NCBI GenBank assembly: GCA_900317425.1
Contig: ONGR01000005.1
Location: forward strand, 26,641-90,640
DNA length: 64,000 nucleotides
Direction: 5' to 3'
From: an uncultured Eubacteriales bacterium
GTDB lineage: Bacteria; Bacillota; Clostridia; Oscillospirales; Oscillospiraceae
Below the pieces are notes generated by a model. That model was not told the DNA's origin, did no database searches, and saw nothing but the letters and a program-made list of their open reading frames with translations. The translations under genes were made by a program, and so were the position numbers. This document shows, in pieces, positions 25,326-36,324 of this stretch. Each line of letters begins with the position of its first letter. The stretch's first letter is position 1.

Positions 25326-25844
25326 TCATTGATAGCATCGCACATAGGAAGTTGGCTTCCAGATATGATAGAGATCCAGCCCGGTGACGTTGATCAAAAA
25401 CGGAAACTTCACGGTTTCTTGCATCCTTCTGTTCAGCGCCAGGATCTCCCCATGATCCTTACTGACGGCGAGGGTGATGTGCAGGAAGTCTGTCGTTGGA
25501 GCCTGTATCACTTTTTCCAATCCGGTGACCATCTCCGGGAAGCCCTCTGCCGGCTTCACCTTCAGATACAAAAGCAGACTGTTCTCTTCCCCGGGCATAA
25601 CGGCAGCCCCTGTGACGGCCAATCTGCACGGCTGAAAGCGGAAGTCCTCCAATCGCTTCAAATAGTACCCATCCCGGGCTTTTCCCCAGTGAAATACCGT
25701 TACGTGGTGCTTCAGGATTCTGTTGGCGGCTTCCCGGTCGCAGTCTCTTCCATAGGGGATCTTATTTGCCGGAAAAGCTCCCACGATCCAGCGGAACCGC
25801 TCGTATCCGGCCTCATCAAATCTTGTTACCAGCGTGTGGCCCAT
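25326..25844 (-). CDS. 2H phosphoesterase superfamily protein (2'-5' RNA ligase-like)
   Basis: A 172-residue protein with the two H-x-T motifs that define 2H phosphoesterases: HVT at residues 47-49 and HIT at 122-124. These enzymes hydrolyse 2'-5' or cyclic phosphodiester bonds in RNA or nucleotides. The start at 25844 has AGGA seven bases upstream; an upstream GTG at 25859 lacks a site. It follows rlmD by 25 bases and is the last gene of a three-gene operon with a methyltransferase and a beta-CASP nuclease, all RNA-related. Specific substrate unknown. Confidence 0.7.
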   Translation of the reverse strand: MGHTLVTRFDEAGYERFRWIVGAFPANKIPYGRDCDREAANRILKHHVTVFHWGKARDGYYLKRLEDFRFQPCRLAVTGAAVMPGEENSLLLYLKVKPAEGFPEMVTGLEKVIQAPTTDFLHITLAVSKDHGEILALNRRMQETVKFPFLINVTGLDLYHIWKPTSYVRCYQ

Positions 25845-25869
25845 ATCTCTGTCCTCATGCACTCCACGG

Positions 25870-27216
25870 TCACCGGTTACCCCGCTCCAGCAGCACGACG
25901 CTCTCCACGTTGGCGGTTCGCGGGAACAGATCCACCGCCGCGGCCCGGACGGCCCGGTAGCCGCAGTCGGCAAATCGCTTCACGTCCCTTCCCAGGGTGG
26001 CTGGATCGCAGGACACGTACACGATCCGCTCCGGCTCCATGGAGGCCGCCGCCTCCACCACCTCGGGGGTCAGGCCCTTCCGGGGCGGGTCCACGCAGAT
26101 CACGTCGGGCCGCAGATCCTTCGCGGCGAAATCCGCCGCCACTGCTGCCGCGTCGCCGCAGAAGAAACGGACGTTGTCGATGCCGTTGCGCCGGGCGTTC
26201 TCCCTGGCATCCTCAATGGCCTCGGGGACGATCTCCGCCCCGATGACCTCCCGGGCGTGGCGGGCCATCACCTGGGTGATGGTGCCGGCGCCGCAGTAGA
26301 GGTCCAGCACCGTCTCGGTGCCGGTGAGGGCGGCAAACTCCACCGCCTTTTTATAGAGCCGCTCCGCCTGGTCGTGGTTGACCTGGTAGAAGGACGGCAC
26401 CGACAGGCGGAACTGGAGGCCGCACAGGGTATCGGTGATGGTGTCCTCGCCCCAGAGGGTACGGTAGCGGTCTCCCAGGATGGCGTTTCCCTTCCGTGTG
26501 TTGACGCCCAGCACAATGCCCACGACACCGGGCACCTCCCGGCGGAGCAGCTCCACCAGTTCCGGCTCGCGGGGCAGGCGTTCCCCGTTCACCAGCAGAC
26601 AGATGAGGCACTCTCCCCTGACATTCGACCGGACGTACAGGTGCCGCAGCAGGCCCCGGCCGGTATTCTCATCATAGCAGGGCACGTCGAACTGCCGGAT
26701 ATACCGCCGCACCGCCTCGGCCGCCAAGTCGGCGGCGCTCTTTTGGATGAGGCAACGGTCGATATCCGTCACCTGATGGGTCCGGGCCCGGTAGAAGCCC
26801 ACGTTGCCGTCAGCGGCGACGGGGTACTGGCTCTTGTTGCGGTAGCGCTCCGTCGTGTCGGCGCCGATGATCTCCTCCACCTCCACGTCGCTGCCGCCCA
26901 GACGCCGGAGGGCGTCCTGGACCCGCTGGCGCTTGGCCCACAGCTCCTCGGCATAGTCCATGTGGCGGAAGTCGCAGCCGCCGCATTTGCCGTAATAAGG
27001 GCAGTCCGGCTCGGTGCGGTGGGGGGAGGGAGCGTGGATGGCGGCCACCTTGCCGAAGGCGGTATTTTTCAGCACCTTCAGGATCAGCACGTCGCAGTCC
27101 TCGCCCCGGACGGCCCGGTGGACGAACACCACCTGGCCATCGATCCGGGCGATGCCCAATCCCTCGGAGGAATAGCCCTCGATGACGGCGCGGTAAACTT
27201 GGTTTTTCTTCAGCAT
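25870..27216 (-). CDS. rlmD: 23S rRNA (uracil-C5) methyltransferase, RlmD/TrmA family
   Basis: A 448-residue RumA/TrmA-family enzyme that methylates C5 of a uracil in RNA (U1939 of 23S rRNA in E. coli RlmD). It shows a TRAM-like N-terminus, iron-sulfur cysteines at 72, 78 and 81 (CPYYGKCGGC) plus one near 154, a SAM-binding fold with VLDLYCGAGTITQ, and the catalytic CDPATLGRD near residue 400. It begins three bases after the end of the beta-CASP nuclease gene. Firmicutes often carry two or three paralogues, so the exact target base is uncertain. Confidence 0.85.
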   Translation of the reverse strand: MLKKNQVYRAVIEGYSSEGLGIARIDGQVVFVHRAVRGEDCDVLILKVLKNTAFGKVAAIHAPSPHRTEPDCPYYGKCGGCDFRHMDYAEELWAKRQRVQDALRRLGGSDVEVEEIIGADTTERYRNKSQYPVAADGNVGFYRARTHQVTDIDRCLIQKSAADLAAEAVRRYIRQFDVPCYDENTGRGLLRHLYVRSNVRGECLICLLVNGERLPREPELVELLRREVPGVVGIVLGVNTRKGNAILGDRYRTLWGEDTITDTLCGLQFRLSVPSFYQVNHDQAERLYKKAVEFAALTGTETVLDLYCGAGTITQVMARHAREVIGAEIVPEAIEDARENARRNGIDNVRFFCGDAAAVAADFAAKDLRPDVICVDPPRKGLTPEVVEAAASMEPERIVYVSCDPATLGRDVKRFADCGYRAVRAAAVDLFPRTANVESVVLLERGNR

Positions 27217-27219
27217 CGG

Positions 27220-28824
27220 TCAAAAGTCAAACTTTTCAATGATCTTATGCAGCGCCTCGGCGAAGGCGGCCAGGCTCTTGTTGTCCCGCCCGCTGCTGCG
27301 GCGGATGAGGGCCGCGAGCATCTCGCCCACCTGGACCAGCCGCTGATAGGCCGCGCTGTGCTTTGGCGCGCCCTCGAAGGTCCGGGTCTTCGGCTTGGGC
27401 AGATAGCCCGTCGCCGTCTGGCGGCAGGTAATCAGGTCATACTCCTCGGTGTACTGGGGTGCGTGGACGTCGAAGCCCAGCTCCTCCACGCTGCGCACGA
27501 ACACCGGCACCACCTCCCGGTCGCCGTGGACCACGAAGACGTGCTGGGGCTTGGGCTCCTTGAACCGGCCGATCCAGTCCAGCAGGTGATCCCGGTCGGC
27601 GTGGGAGCTGAGGCCGGGAAAGTTGACGATCTTGGCCCGGATGGCCACATCGTCGCCGAACAGCTTCACCGACTCGGCGCCGTCCAGCAGATGGCGGCCC
27701 AGGGTGCCCACGGCCTGGAAGCCCACGAACACCACGGCGCTGTCGGCTCGCCACAGGTTATACTTCAGATGATGGCGGATACGGCCCGCGTCGCACATGC
27801 CGCTGGCGGAGATGATGACCTTGGGGGTGGTGTCCGTGTTCAGCAGTTTGGACTCCTCGGTGGTCTCCGTCAGGCGCAGGCCCGGAAAACTGAATATGGA
27901 CGTGCCGTCCTTCACCAGATCCAGCGCCTCCTCATCCAGATAGCCCCGGAGATCGCCGCAGAAGATGGAGGTGGCGGCTCTGGCCAAGGGACTGTCTACG
28001 TACACTGGAAAGTCCTTAACGGAGGTGACCAGCCCCTTGTCCTTGATCTCCCGGATAAAATACAGCAGCTCCTGGGTACGGCCCACGGCAAAGGCGGGGA
28101 TCACCACGTTGCCGCCCTTGCCCAGCGTCTCGTCGATGATCTGGGCCAGTTCGTCGGTATAGCTCCACACCTCGGCGTGGTTGCGGTCGCCGTAGGTGCT
28201 CTCCATCACCACGTAGTCCGCGCCGGTGAAGAATTCCGGATCCCGGATGATAGGCTGATCCACGTTGCCGATATCGCCGGAGAAGACGATGGTACGGGTC
28301 TGGCCGTCCTCGGTGAGGGTCAGCTTGATGCTGGCGCTGCCCAGCAGGTGCCCGGCGTCGATGAATACGGCCCTGACGCCCTCGCACAGGTCCACCTCCT
28401 CGCCGTATTCGCAGGTGCGGATGAACTCCGGCACCCGCATGGCGTCGGCCAGAGTATAAAGGGGCTCCTCCGGCTCCCGGCCGGCCCGCTGGTTTTTGCG
28501 GTTTTTGTACAGGGCGTCGCTCTCCTGGATATGGGCGCTGTCCTGGAGCATGATGTCCAGCAGCTTGGCCGTAGCCCGGGTAGTGACGATCTCACCGGCG
28601 AAGCCCTCTTTGATCAGCAGCGGCACCCGGCCGGAGTGGTCGATATGGGCGTGGGTGATGAGCACGTAGTCTATGCTGCCGGGGTGGAAGGGCAGGCTGG
28701 TGTTGTCGATCTCATCCCGTCCCTGCTGCAAACCGCAGTCGATGAGGATCCGTTTGCCGTTGACCTCCAAACAGTGGCAGCTGCCGGTGACGCACTGGTC
28801 GGCGCCGAAAAAGCTCAGCTTCAT
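27220..28824 (-). CDS. Metallo-beta-lactamase/beta-CASP RNA nuclease
   Basis: A 534-residue cytoplasmic MBL-fold protein with the zinc motif THAHIDHSG near residue 55, a beta-CASP insertion (about 210-400) and a C-terminal RMMBL segment (about 420-460, HADRDHLL and VHGD motifs). Family: CPSF73/Ysh1-like bacterial RNA exo/endonucleases. The last 70 residues are a family extension. First gene of an operon with rlmD and a 2H phosphoesterase; AAAGGAG precedes the ATG. Distinct from RNase J, which is longer and has its own C-terminal domain. Physiological RNA target unknown. Confidence 0.85.
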   Translation of the reverse strand: MKLSFFGADQCVTGSCHCLEVNGKRILIDCGLQQGRDEIDNTSLPFHPGSIDYVLITHAHIDHSGRVPLLIKEGFAGEIVTTRATAKLLDIMLQDSAHIQESDALYKNRKNQRAGREPEEPLYTLADAMRVPEFIRTCEYGEEVDLCEGVRAVFIDAGHLLGSASIKLTLTEDGQTRTIVFSGDIGNVDQPIIRDPEFFTGADYVVMESTYGDRNHAEVWSYTDELAQIIDETLGKGGNVVIPAFAVGRTQELLYFIREIKDKGLVTSVKDFPVYVDSPLARAATSIFCGDLRGYLDEEALDLVKDGTSIFSFPGLRLTETTEESKLLNTDTTPKVIISASGMCDAGRIRHHLKYNLWRADSAVVFVGFQAVGTLGRHLLDGAESVKLFGDDVAIRAKIVNFPGLSSHADRDHLLDWIGRFKEPKPQHVFVVHGDREVVPVFVRSVEELGFDVHAPQYTEEYDLITCRQTATGYLPKPKTRTFEGAPKHSAAYQRLVQVGEMLAALIRRSSGRDNKSLAAFAEALHKIIEKFDF

Positions 28825-28892
28825 AATAGGGGCTCCTTTCCTTTTTTACTCTCTTCCGGTTATTTTATCACTTTTTCCCCCGGGGGGCAACA

Positions 28893-28921
28893 TTGCTTTT
28901 TCCCGCTCCAGCATATATAAT
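28893..28921 (+). promoter_or_regulatory. Promoter of the DapF-fold gene
   Basis: TTGCTT at 28893-28898, a 17-base spacer, and TATAAT at 28916-28921. It lies 32 bases before the ATG at 28954, in the divergent gap with the beta-CASP nuclease gene. Confidence 0.7.
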
Positions 28922-28953
28922 GGCAACAAGAATCTACGTCAGGGGGTTATGAC

Positions 28954-29757
28954 ATGGAGCTCCAATATACCGTCGCCGATCCCACCAAAAATATCACCCT
29001 GCTCGTCACCACGCCGGTGGAGCCCGCTCTTCGGGCCCAGGTGGGCGCCCGCCTGCTCCGGCAGGAGAAGGATGCCTGCCAGGCGGTCTTTCTGGACCGG
29101 GCGGACAGCATGCCGCGTCTGGCTGCGGCGGGCGGTGAGCTCGATGCGGGCGCCGTCATGGCTGCGGCCGCGCTGACCGCCTTTGAATCCCAGCTGGCTG
29201 TGGGCGAGAGCTGGGATCTCCGGCTGGCCGTCTCCGGTGTCAAAGAGCCCGTGGACTGCACGGTGACGCCGGTCTGGAGCTGCGATATGGTCACCGTGTC
29301 CATGCCCCTGCCGGAGAAGATCGCCGACGTGACCTTCCCCCTCACCGGCGGCTCCGTCACCTTCCCGGTGGTGTCCTTCCCCGGCGTGAGCCACATCATC
29401 GTCCCCGCCGGGGCGGTGGACCGCACCGCCGCCCGGGAGGTCCTGCGCTACTGGAGCGATCTCCTGCCCACCCCCGCCGTGGGGATGCTGTTCTGGAACG
29501 AGGGCGCCTCCTCTTTTGATCCCCTCCTCTACGTCAAGGCCACTGCGGCCACCCGCCGGGCCCCCAGCAGTGCCGACGGTGCCGCCGCCATCGCCGCGTG
29601 GCTGACTGTGCAGCGCCGGGCGGATCAATCCCTGTCCCTGAAGCAGCCCGGCGGCACCATCGCCGCCGTGACGCGGTGGAAGGACGGCCTCGCCTCTCTC
29701 ACCGTCAGCGGCACCGTGATCCTGAAAAAGGACAAGTCCGCCGACGTCGTATTCTGA
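28954..29757 (+). CDS. DapF-fold (diaminopimelate epimerase-like) protein lacking catalytic cysteines
   Basis: A 267-residue cytoplasmic protein that looks like the two-lobed DapF/CntK epimerase fold: the N-terminus KNITLLVTTPV parallels the GNxTxLV start of that group, and each lobe has a helix at the place of the catalytic loop. In DapF these loops carry a cysteine each. Here the corresponding stretches read DAGAVMAAAALTAF (about 64-77) and PSSADGAAAIAAWL (about 205-218), with no cysteine. So it is either a non-racemising member or a misassigned fold. Flanked by a promoter and a terminator, hence monocistronic. Confidence 0.5.
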   Translation: MELQYTVADPTKNITLLVTTPVEPALRAQVGARLLRQEKDACQAVFLDRADSMPRLAAAGGELDAGAVMAAAALTAFESQLAVGESWDLRLAVSGVKEPVDCTVTPVWSCDMVTVSMPLPEKIADVTFPLTGGSVTFPVVSFPGVSHIIVPAGAVDRTAAREVLRYWSDLLPTPAVGMLFWNEGASSFDPLLYVKATAATRRAPSSADGAAAIAAWLTVQRRADQSLSLKQPGGTIAAVTRWKDGLASLTVSGTVILKKDKSADVVF

Positions 29758-29775
29758 TCCGCAATATGTATATTC

Positions 29776-29814
29776 GGGCGTGCCGCAGAGCATTTTGCGG
29801 CATGCCCTTTCTTT
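29776..29814 (+). terminator. Intrinsic terminator after the DapF-fold gene
   Basis: A 12-bp stem (29776-29787 with 29796-29807, one G-T pair) followed by TTTCTTT. It lies 19 bases after the stop codon and before the secA promoter. Confidence 0.85.
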
Positions 29815-29827
29815 CGCCAGAATTCCT

Positions 29828-29856
29828 TTGCATATGCCGGTTTGTTGTGTTATACT
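29828..29856 (+). promoter_or_regulatory. Putative secA promoter
   Basis: TTGCAT at 29828-29833, a 17-base spacer, and TATACT at 29851-29856. The -35 matches consensus at only three positions. The leader to the ATG at 29921 is about 58 bases and contains AAAGGA about 11 bases before the start. Confidence 0.55.
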
Positions 29857-29920
29857 ATATTAGTTAAAATATGCTGATTTTTCCGATTCACCTTTAGCAA
29901 AAGAAAGGACGCAACGATAT

Positions 29921-32668
<2,748 letters not shown>

Positions 32669-32727
32669 AAAACTTCGCCCATCTGCGGATGCGAAATCTG
32701 CGATTTCTTTTCGTCACAGGAGGTTCC

Positions 32728-33522
32728 ATGTCCTTTCAAAACCATGAGCAAAACGGTCTGGTCTGGCTGACCAGCGACAATCTGCCCGGTATTCGCCACG
32801 GCTTTTCCACCCGCCGGGGCGGCGTCAGCACGCCTCCCTGGGACACGCTGAACCTGGGCACCGGCGGCGGAGACGATCCCCGCCGGGTATTGGAGAACTA
32901 CCGCCGCTTCTGCGCCGTGGTGGGCACGGAGCCGGAGCGCTGCGTCCTCAGCCGCCAGGTCCACGAGGACAAGGTCCGCCTGGTCACCGAAGCGGACTGC
33001 GGCAAGGGCCTGTTCCGGGAGCGGGATTATACCAGTGTGGACGCCATGATCTGTGACACTCCGGACGTGGCGCTGGTGGTGTTCTCCGGCGACTGCAACG
33101 TGATCCTGCTTCACGACCCCGTCCGCGGCGCCATCGGTGCGGCCCACGCCGGCTGGCGCGGTACGGCTCTGGGCATTGCCGCCAAGACGGTGCGCGCCAT
33201 GGTGGACAGCTTCGGCTGTGATCCCGCCCACATCCGCGCCGCCATCGGCCCCTCCATCGCCCAGTGCTGTTTCGAGACCGACGATGACGTTCCCGCCGCC
33301 CTGCGGGCGGCCCTGGACGACGCCGTGGAACCCTATATGACCCGGATCGGAGAAAAGTGGCACATCGATCTCAAGGGCATCAACGCCCTGTGGCTGCGCC
33401 GTGCGGGCGTGGAGCGGGTCGACATCTGCGACCACTGCACCGCCTGCCGTCCGGACCTCTACTGGTCCCACCGGAAGATGGGCAAGGCCCGGGGATCCCA
33501 GATCGCCATGATCGCCCTGTAA
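32728..33522 (+). CDS. pgeF: PgeF/YfiH-type multicopper-fold (laccase-domain) protein
   Basis: A 264-residue protein of the DUF152 family. Members act as purine nucleoside or peptidoglycan-editing enzymes. The conserved metal-site elements are present: SRQVHEDKV, VFSGDCNVILLHDP, and AHAGWRGTALGIA, and a late CDHCTAC segment. The start at 32728 is preceded by AGGAGG; the longer reading that overlaps secA has no site. It follows secA and precedes a peptide-binding lipoprotein in the same direction, with 13 bases between stop and next start. Substrate in this species unknown. Confidence 0.8.
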   Translation: MSFQNHEQNGLVWLTSDNLPGIRHGFSTRRGGVSTPPWDTLNLGTGGGDDPRRVLENYRRFCAVVGTEPERCVLSRQVHEDKVRLVTEADCGKGLFRERDYTSVDAMICDTPDVALVVFSGDCNVILLHDPVRGAIGAAHAGWRGTALGIAAKTVRAMVDSFGCDPAHIRAAIGPSIAQCCFETDDDVPAALRAALDDAVEPYMTRIGEKWHIDLKGINALWLRRAGVERVDICDHCTACRPDLYWSHRKMGKARGSQIAMIAL

Positions 33523-33535
33523 CAGGAGTTTTCCC

Positions 33536-35080
33536 ATGAAAAAACGACTATTTGCGCTGTTCCTGGCCGTCGCCATGCTCTGGCTCACCGGCTGCACGGA
33601 CCTAGATGGGCCCGAGGAGGATCCCTTCAGCGACCTGGCCCAGTACTACACTCCGGTGGACAACAGCGATTCCGCCCCGGCCCTGCGGAGCTTTGCCCTG
33701 CCCTATTTCAGCCAGACGACGCTGGACCCCGTCACCTGTCCCGACGGGCCCCACCAGACCATCGGCGCTCTGCTTTATGAAGGGCTCTTTTCCCTGGACG
33801 GGGCGTTTCAGCCCCAGCCGGTGCTCTGCGTCAGCTGCGCCTATGATGCCGCCTCCTTCACCTACACGATCACGCTGCGCCAGGGCGTCACCTTTTCCGA
33901 CGGCTCCGCTCTGACCGCCTCCGACGTGGTATCCACGCTGCAGCGGGCCAGGGGCTCCGCCCGGTACGGCGGCCGTCTGGCAGAGGTCAAGTCCGTCTCC
34001 GGCAGCGGCAATACCGTGACCGTCACCCTGAAGAGCGCCAACAGCAGCTTCGCCTCCCGTCTGGACATCCCCGTGGTCAAGGCCGGCACGGAGGACGATC
34101 CCGTCCCCACCGGCACCGGGCGCTACGTCTGGCGGGACGAGGACGGCGGTCCCTGCCTCATGGCCAACGAGAACTGGTGGCAGCAGAAGACCCTGCCCAT
34201 GGAGCGCATCGGCCTGCAGCAGTGCAAGGACAATGACTCCGTAGCCTATGCCTTCTATTCCCGGGAGATCCAGCTGATCGCCTGTGATCTGACCGGCACG
34301 GCCACCGCCAATGTATCCGGCGGAGGCGACTACACCGACGCCCCCACGGCGCTGATGCAGTACGTGGGCTTCAACGCCAAGTCCAAGCTGTTCTCCAACG
34401 GTGCCCTCCGCACCGCCATGAGCCTGGGCATCGACCGGGTGGGCTGCGTCAACGCCTACCTGCTGGGCCACGGCACCGCCGCCCAATTCCCCGTCTCCCC
34501 GGCCAGCCCCCTCTATCCCGTCGACCTGGAGCGGTCCTACTCCCCCGACGACTTTGCCGCCGCCATGGAGGCGGCCGGCTTCTCCACAGGCACGGAGCGC
34601 CCGGCCACCATGATCATCAGCTCGGAAAACCAGTTCCGGGTCCAGGCCGCCCGGAAGATCGCCGAGGATCTGTCCCGGTATGACGTGAAGATCACCGTCT
34701 CCGTTCTCCCCTGGGCCAGCTTCCAGCAGGCGCTGAAGGACGGCAAATACGATCTCTATTACGGGGAGTGCAAGCTCACCGCCGACTGGGATCTCACCCC
34801 CTTGCTGGGTAAGGACGGCGGGCTGAATTTCAGCGGCTACAGTGACGCGAAGAACCTGCCGCCCCTGCTGAGCGCCGCAGCCGCCGCCGATGCCGAGGCC
34901 CGGCCCGAAGCAGTCAAAAACCTGTGTGCCTACGTACAGCAGCAGGCCCCCTTCGCCCCGGTGTGCTTCAAGAACGTCTCCGTCCTGCTGCCCTCCGGGG
35001 CCGTGGACGAGATCACTCCCACCGCCGCCGATCCCTTCTGGAGTCTGGATCAGTGGGCTATGCACTGGGCTGAGGAATAA
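33536..35080 (+). CDS. Peptide ABC transporter substrate-binding lipoprotein (family 5)
   Basis: A 514-residue solute-binding protein of the OppA/DppA family (SBP_bac_5). The signal peptide ends in a lipobox, LTGC with the lipidated Cys at residue 20, so it is anchored outside the membrane. Body motifs include GLFSLDGAFQPQPVLC, the LRQGVTFSDGSALTASDV stretch typical of the family, and the late YDLYYGECK segment. No permease or ATPase genes accompany it, so it must use transporter parts encoded elsewhere or serve as a sensor. It ends at a strong terminator. Ligand unknown. Confidence 0.85.
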   Translation: MKKRLFALFLAVAMLWLTGCTDLDGPEEDPFSDLAQYYTPVDNSDSAPALRSFALPYFSQTTLDPVTCPDGPHQTIGALLYEGLFSLDGAFQPQPVLCVSCAYDAASFTYTITLRQGVTFSDGSALTASDVVSTLQRARGSARYGGRLAEVKSVSGSGNTVTVTLKSANSSFASRLDIPVVKAGTEDDPVPTGTGRYVWRDEDGGPCLMANENWWQQKTLPMERIGLQQCKDNDSVAYAFYSREIQLIACDLTGTATANVSGGGDYTDAPTALMQYVGFNAKSKLFSNGALRTAMSLGIDRVGCVNAYLLGHGTAAQFPVSPASPLYPVDLERSYSPDDFAAAMEAAGFSTGTERPATMIISSENQFRVQAARKIAEDLSRYDVKITVSVLPWASFQQALKDGKYDLYYGECKLTADWDLTPLLGKDGGLNFSGYSDAKNLPPLLSAAAAADAEARPEAVKNLCAYVQQQAPFAPVCFKNVSVLLPSGAVDEITPTAADPFWSLDQWAMHWAEE

Positions 35081-35096
35081 CTGGTAAATGAGATAA

Positions 35097-35130
35097 AAGA
35101 AGCCAGCGGAGTGAACTCCGCTGGCTTCTT
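35097..35130. terminator. Bidirectional intrinsic terminator
   Basis: Stem around AGCCAGCGGA / TCCGCTGGCT with a short loop and A and T runs outside. It lies between the convergent peptide-binding lipoprotein gene and lexA. Confidence 0.9.
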
Positions 35131-35141
35131 TGCTTTATCTT

Positions 35142-35789
35142 TCAGTAGGTTCGGATTACGGCGGACACCTTGCCCAGGATGGTGGCGTGGCGGCCGTCAA
35201 TGGGCTGGTAATCGGGGTTTTCCGGCAGGAGCCACACTTCGCTGCCCTTGCGCTGCAGGCGCTTCACTGTGGCCTCATCCTCCAGCAGGGCCACCACGAT
35301 CTCGCCGTTGCGGGCGTCCTGCTGCTGGTGGACCACCACCAGGTCGTCCGGCAGGATGCCGGCATAGAGCATGGACTCGCCCCGCACCCGCAGGGCAAAG
35401 TACTCCCCGTCCCGCCCGGCGGTGTCGAAGGTCAGATAGTCCTCGATGCACTCCTGAGCCAGAATGGGTGTTCCGGCGGCAACACTGCCCACGATGGGCA
35501 CCTTGCCGGCAGGGATCTCCGGCTCTACCGGCTGCGCCTTTACGGGCTCTACAGGAGCTGCCGCGGCAACCGGAGGCATCTGGACCAGGGTAATGGCCCG
35601 TCCCTTGCCGGCTCCCTTGGTCAGCACCCCCAGCTCCTCCATGTGCCTGAGGTGGAAGTGCACGGTGGAGGGGGATTTCAATCCCACCGCCTCGCCGATC
35701 TCCCGCACGGAGGGGGGGTAGCCCTGCCGCCGGATCATCTCGGCGATATAGTCATAGATGCGCTGCTGCATCTTCGTCATCTGTGCCAT
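35142..35789 (-). CDS. lexA: SOS repressor LexA
   Basis: A 215-residue LexA. Start at 35789, preceded by AAAGGAG; the longer reading from 35840 has no site. The N-terminal winged helix-turn-helix contains SVREIGEAVGLKSPSTVHFH. The Ala-Gly autocleavage bond is in SVAAGTPILAQE, the catalytic Ser in RGESMLYAGI, and the Lys in the ATVKRLQRK segment. An Ala/Pro/Val-rich insert lies between the domains, slightly longer than in Bacillus. It represses the SOS regulon and is cleaved with RecA filaments. Its own promoter carries a LexA-type box, so autoregulation is expected. Confidence 0.95.
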   Translation of the reverse strand: MAQMTKMQQRIYDYIAEMIRRQGYPPSVREIGEAVGLKSPSTVHFHLRHMEELGVLTKGAGKGRAITLVQMPPVAAAAPVEPVKAQPVEPEIPAGKVPIVGSVAAGTPILAQECIEDYLTFDTAGRDGEYFALRVRGESMLYAGILPDDLVVVHQQQDARNGEIVVALLEDEATVKRLQRKGSEVWLLPENPDYQPIDGRHATILGKVSAVIRTY

Positions 35790-35830
35790 ACGGTTCTCCT
35801 TTCCGCCCGCTCCCATAATCTCCTGCTGAC

Positions 35831-35859
35831 AGTATATCACATCCGTTTGTAAATTGCAA
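35831..35859 (-). promoter_or_regulatory. lexA promoter
   Basis: On the minus strand, TTGCAA at 35859-35854, a 17-base spacer, and TATACT at 35836-35831, about 40 bases before the lexA start. The -35 lies inside the LexA-type box, so bound repressor would block polymerase. Confidence 0.75.
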
Positions 35860-35868
35860 CATTTGTTC
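35856..35868. promoter_or_regulatory. LexA/DinR-type operator
   Basis: The minus strand reads GAACAAATGTTGC. This matches the Gram-positive SOS box core GAAC-N4-GTTC with one mismatch. It overlaps the -35 element of lexA. Confidence 0.7.
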
Positions 35869-35923
35869 TATATTTTTTCAGGGAAATCCGGTGGAATATC
35901 GGATAAAATCGGACAAAACCCCC

Positions 35924-35952
35924 TTGAATTTTACTCATGATTGTGGTAGTAT
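35924..35952 (+). promoter_or_regulatory. secG promoter
   Basis: TTGAAT at 35924-35929, a 17-base spacer, and TAGTAT at 35947-35952, about 59 bases before the secG start, with GAAGGAG near the ATG. Confidence 0.7.
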
Positions 35953-36010
35953 GTTTTGTACTGTGAGAAAGTGCCTTACGGCATGAAATACGTTTGAAGG
36001 AGTATCCGCT

Positions 36011-36259
36011 ATGTTGATTTTCGTTACCATTCTGCAGCTGCTGGTGGGTCTGATTCTGACCGCCATCGTGCTGTTCCAGTCCGGCAAGAGCCAGGGTCTG
36101 TCCGGTGCCATCGGCGGCATCGCTGACTCCTATATGGCAAAGAGCAAGGCCAAGTCCCTGGACGCCAAGCTGGCCAAGGCTACCAAGTGGGTGGCTGCCG
36201 CGTTCATCGTGCTGACCCTCATCCTCAACTGCATGGTCGCCGCCGGTGCCGTGAAGTAA
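36011..36259 (+). CDS. secG: Preprotein translocase subunit SecG
   Basis: An 82-residue SecG. Two transmembrane helices (about 2-22 and 58-80) flank the conserved cytosolic loop with VLFQSGKSQGLSGAIGG, the FxxGxGxG-like family hallmark. It assists SecA-driven translocation through SecYEG. The gene stands alone with its own promoter upstream and a strong terminator 18 bases after the stop. Confidence 0.95.
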   Translation: MLIFVTILQLLVGLILTAIVLFQSGKSQGLSGAIGGIADSYMAKSKAKSLDAKLAKATKWVAAAFIVLTLILNCMVAAGAVK

Positions 36260-36276
36260 GGCAAATTCCAATAAAA

Positions 36277-36315
36277 AAACACCGCGCTGTCGTTGACAGC
36301 GCGGTGTTTCTTTCT
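36277..36315. terminator. Bidirectional intrinsic terminator
   Basis: A perfect 15-bp stem (36277-36291 with 36295-36309) and a three-base loop, with A6 on one side and a T-rich stretch on the other. It separates the convergent secG and zinc-ribbon genes. Confidence 0.95.
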
Positions 36316-36324
36316 GTTTTTTCG

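Noticed and set aside
22832-25345. Long minus-strand frame opposite the divergent AAA+ gene
   Set aside because: It overlaps a strongly supported ATPase gene on the plus strand and its translation matches no family.
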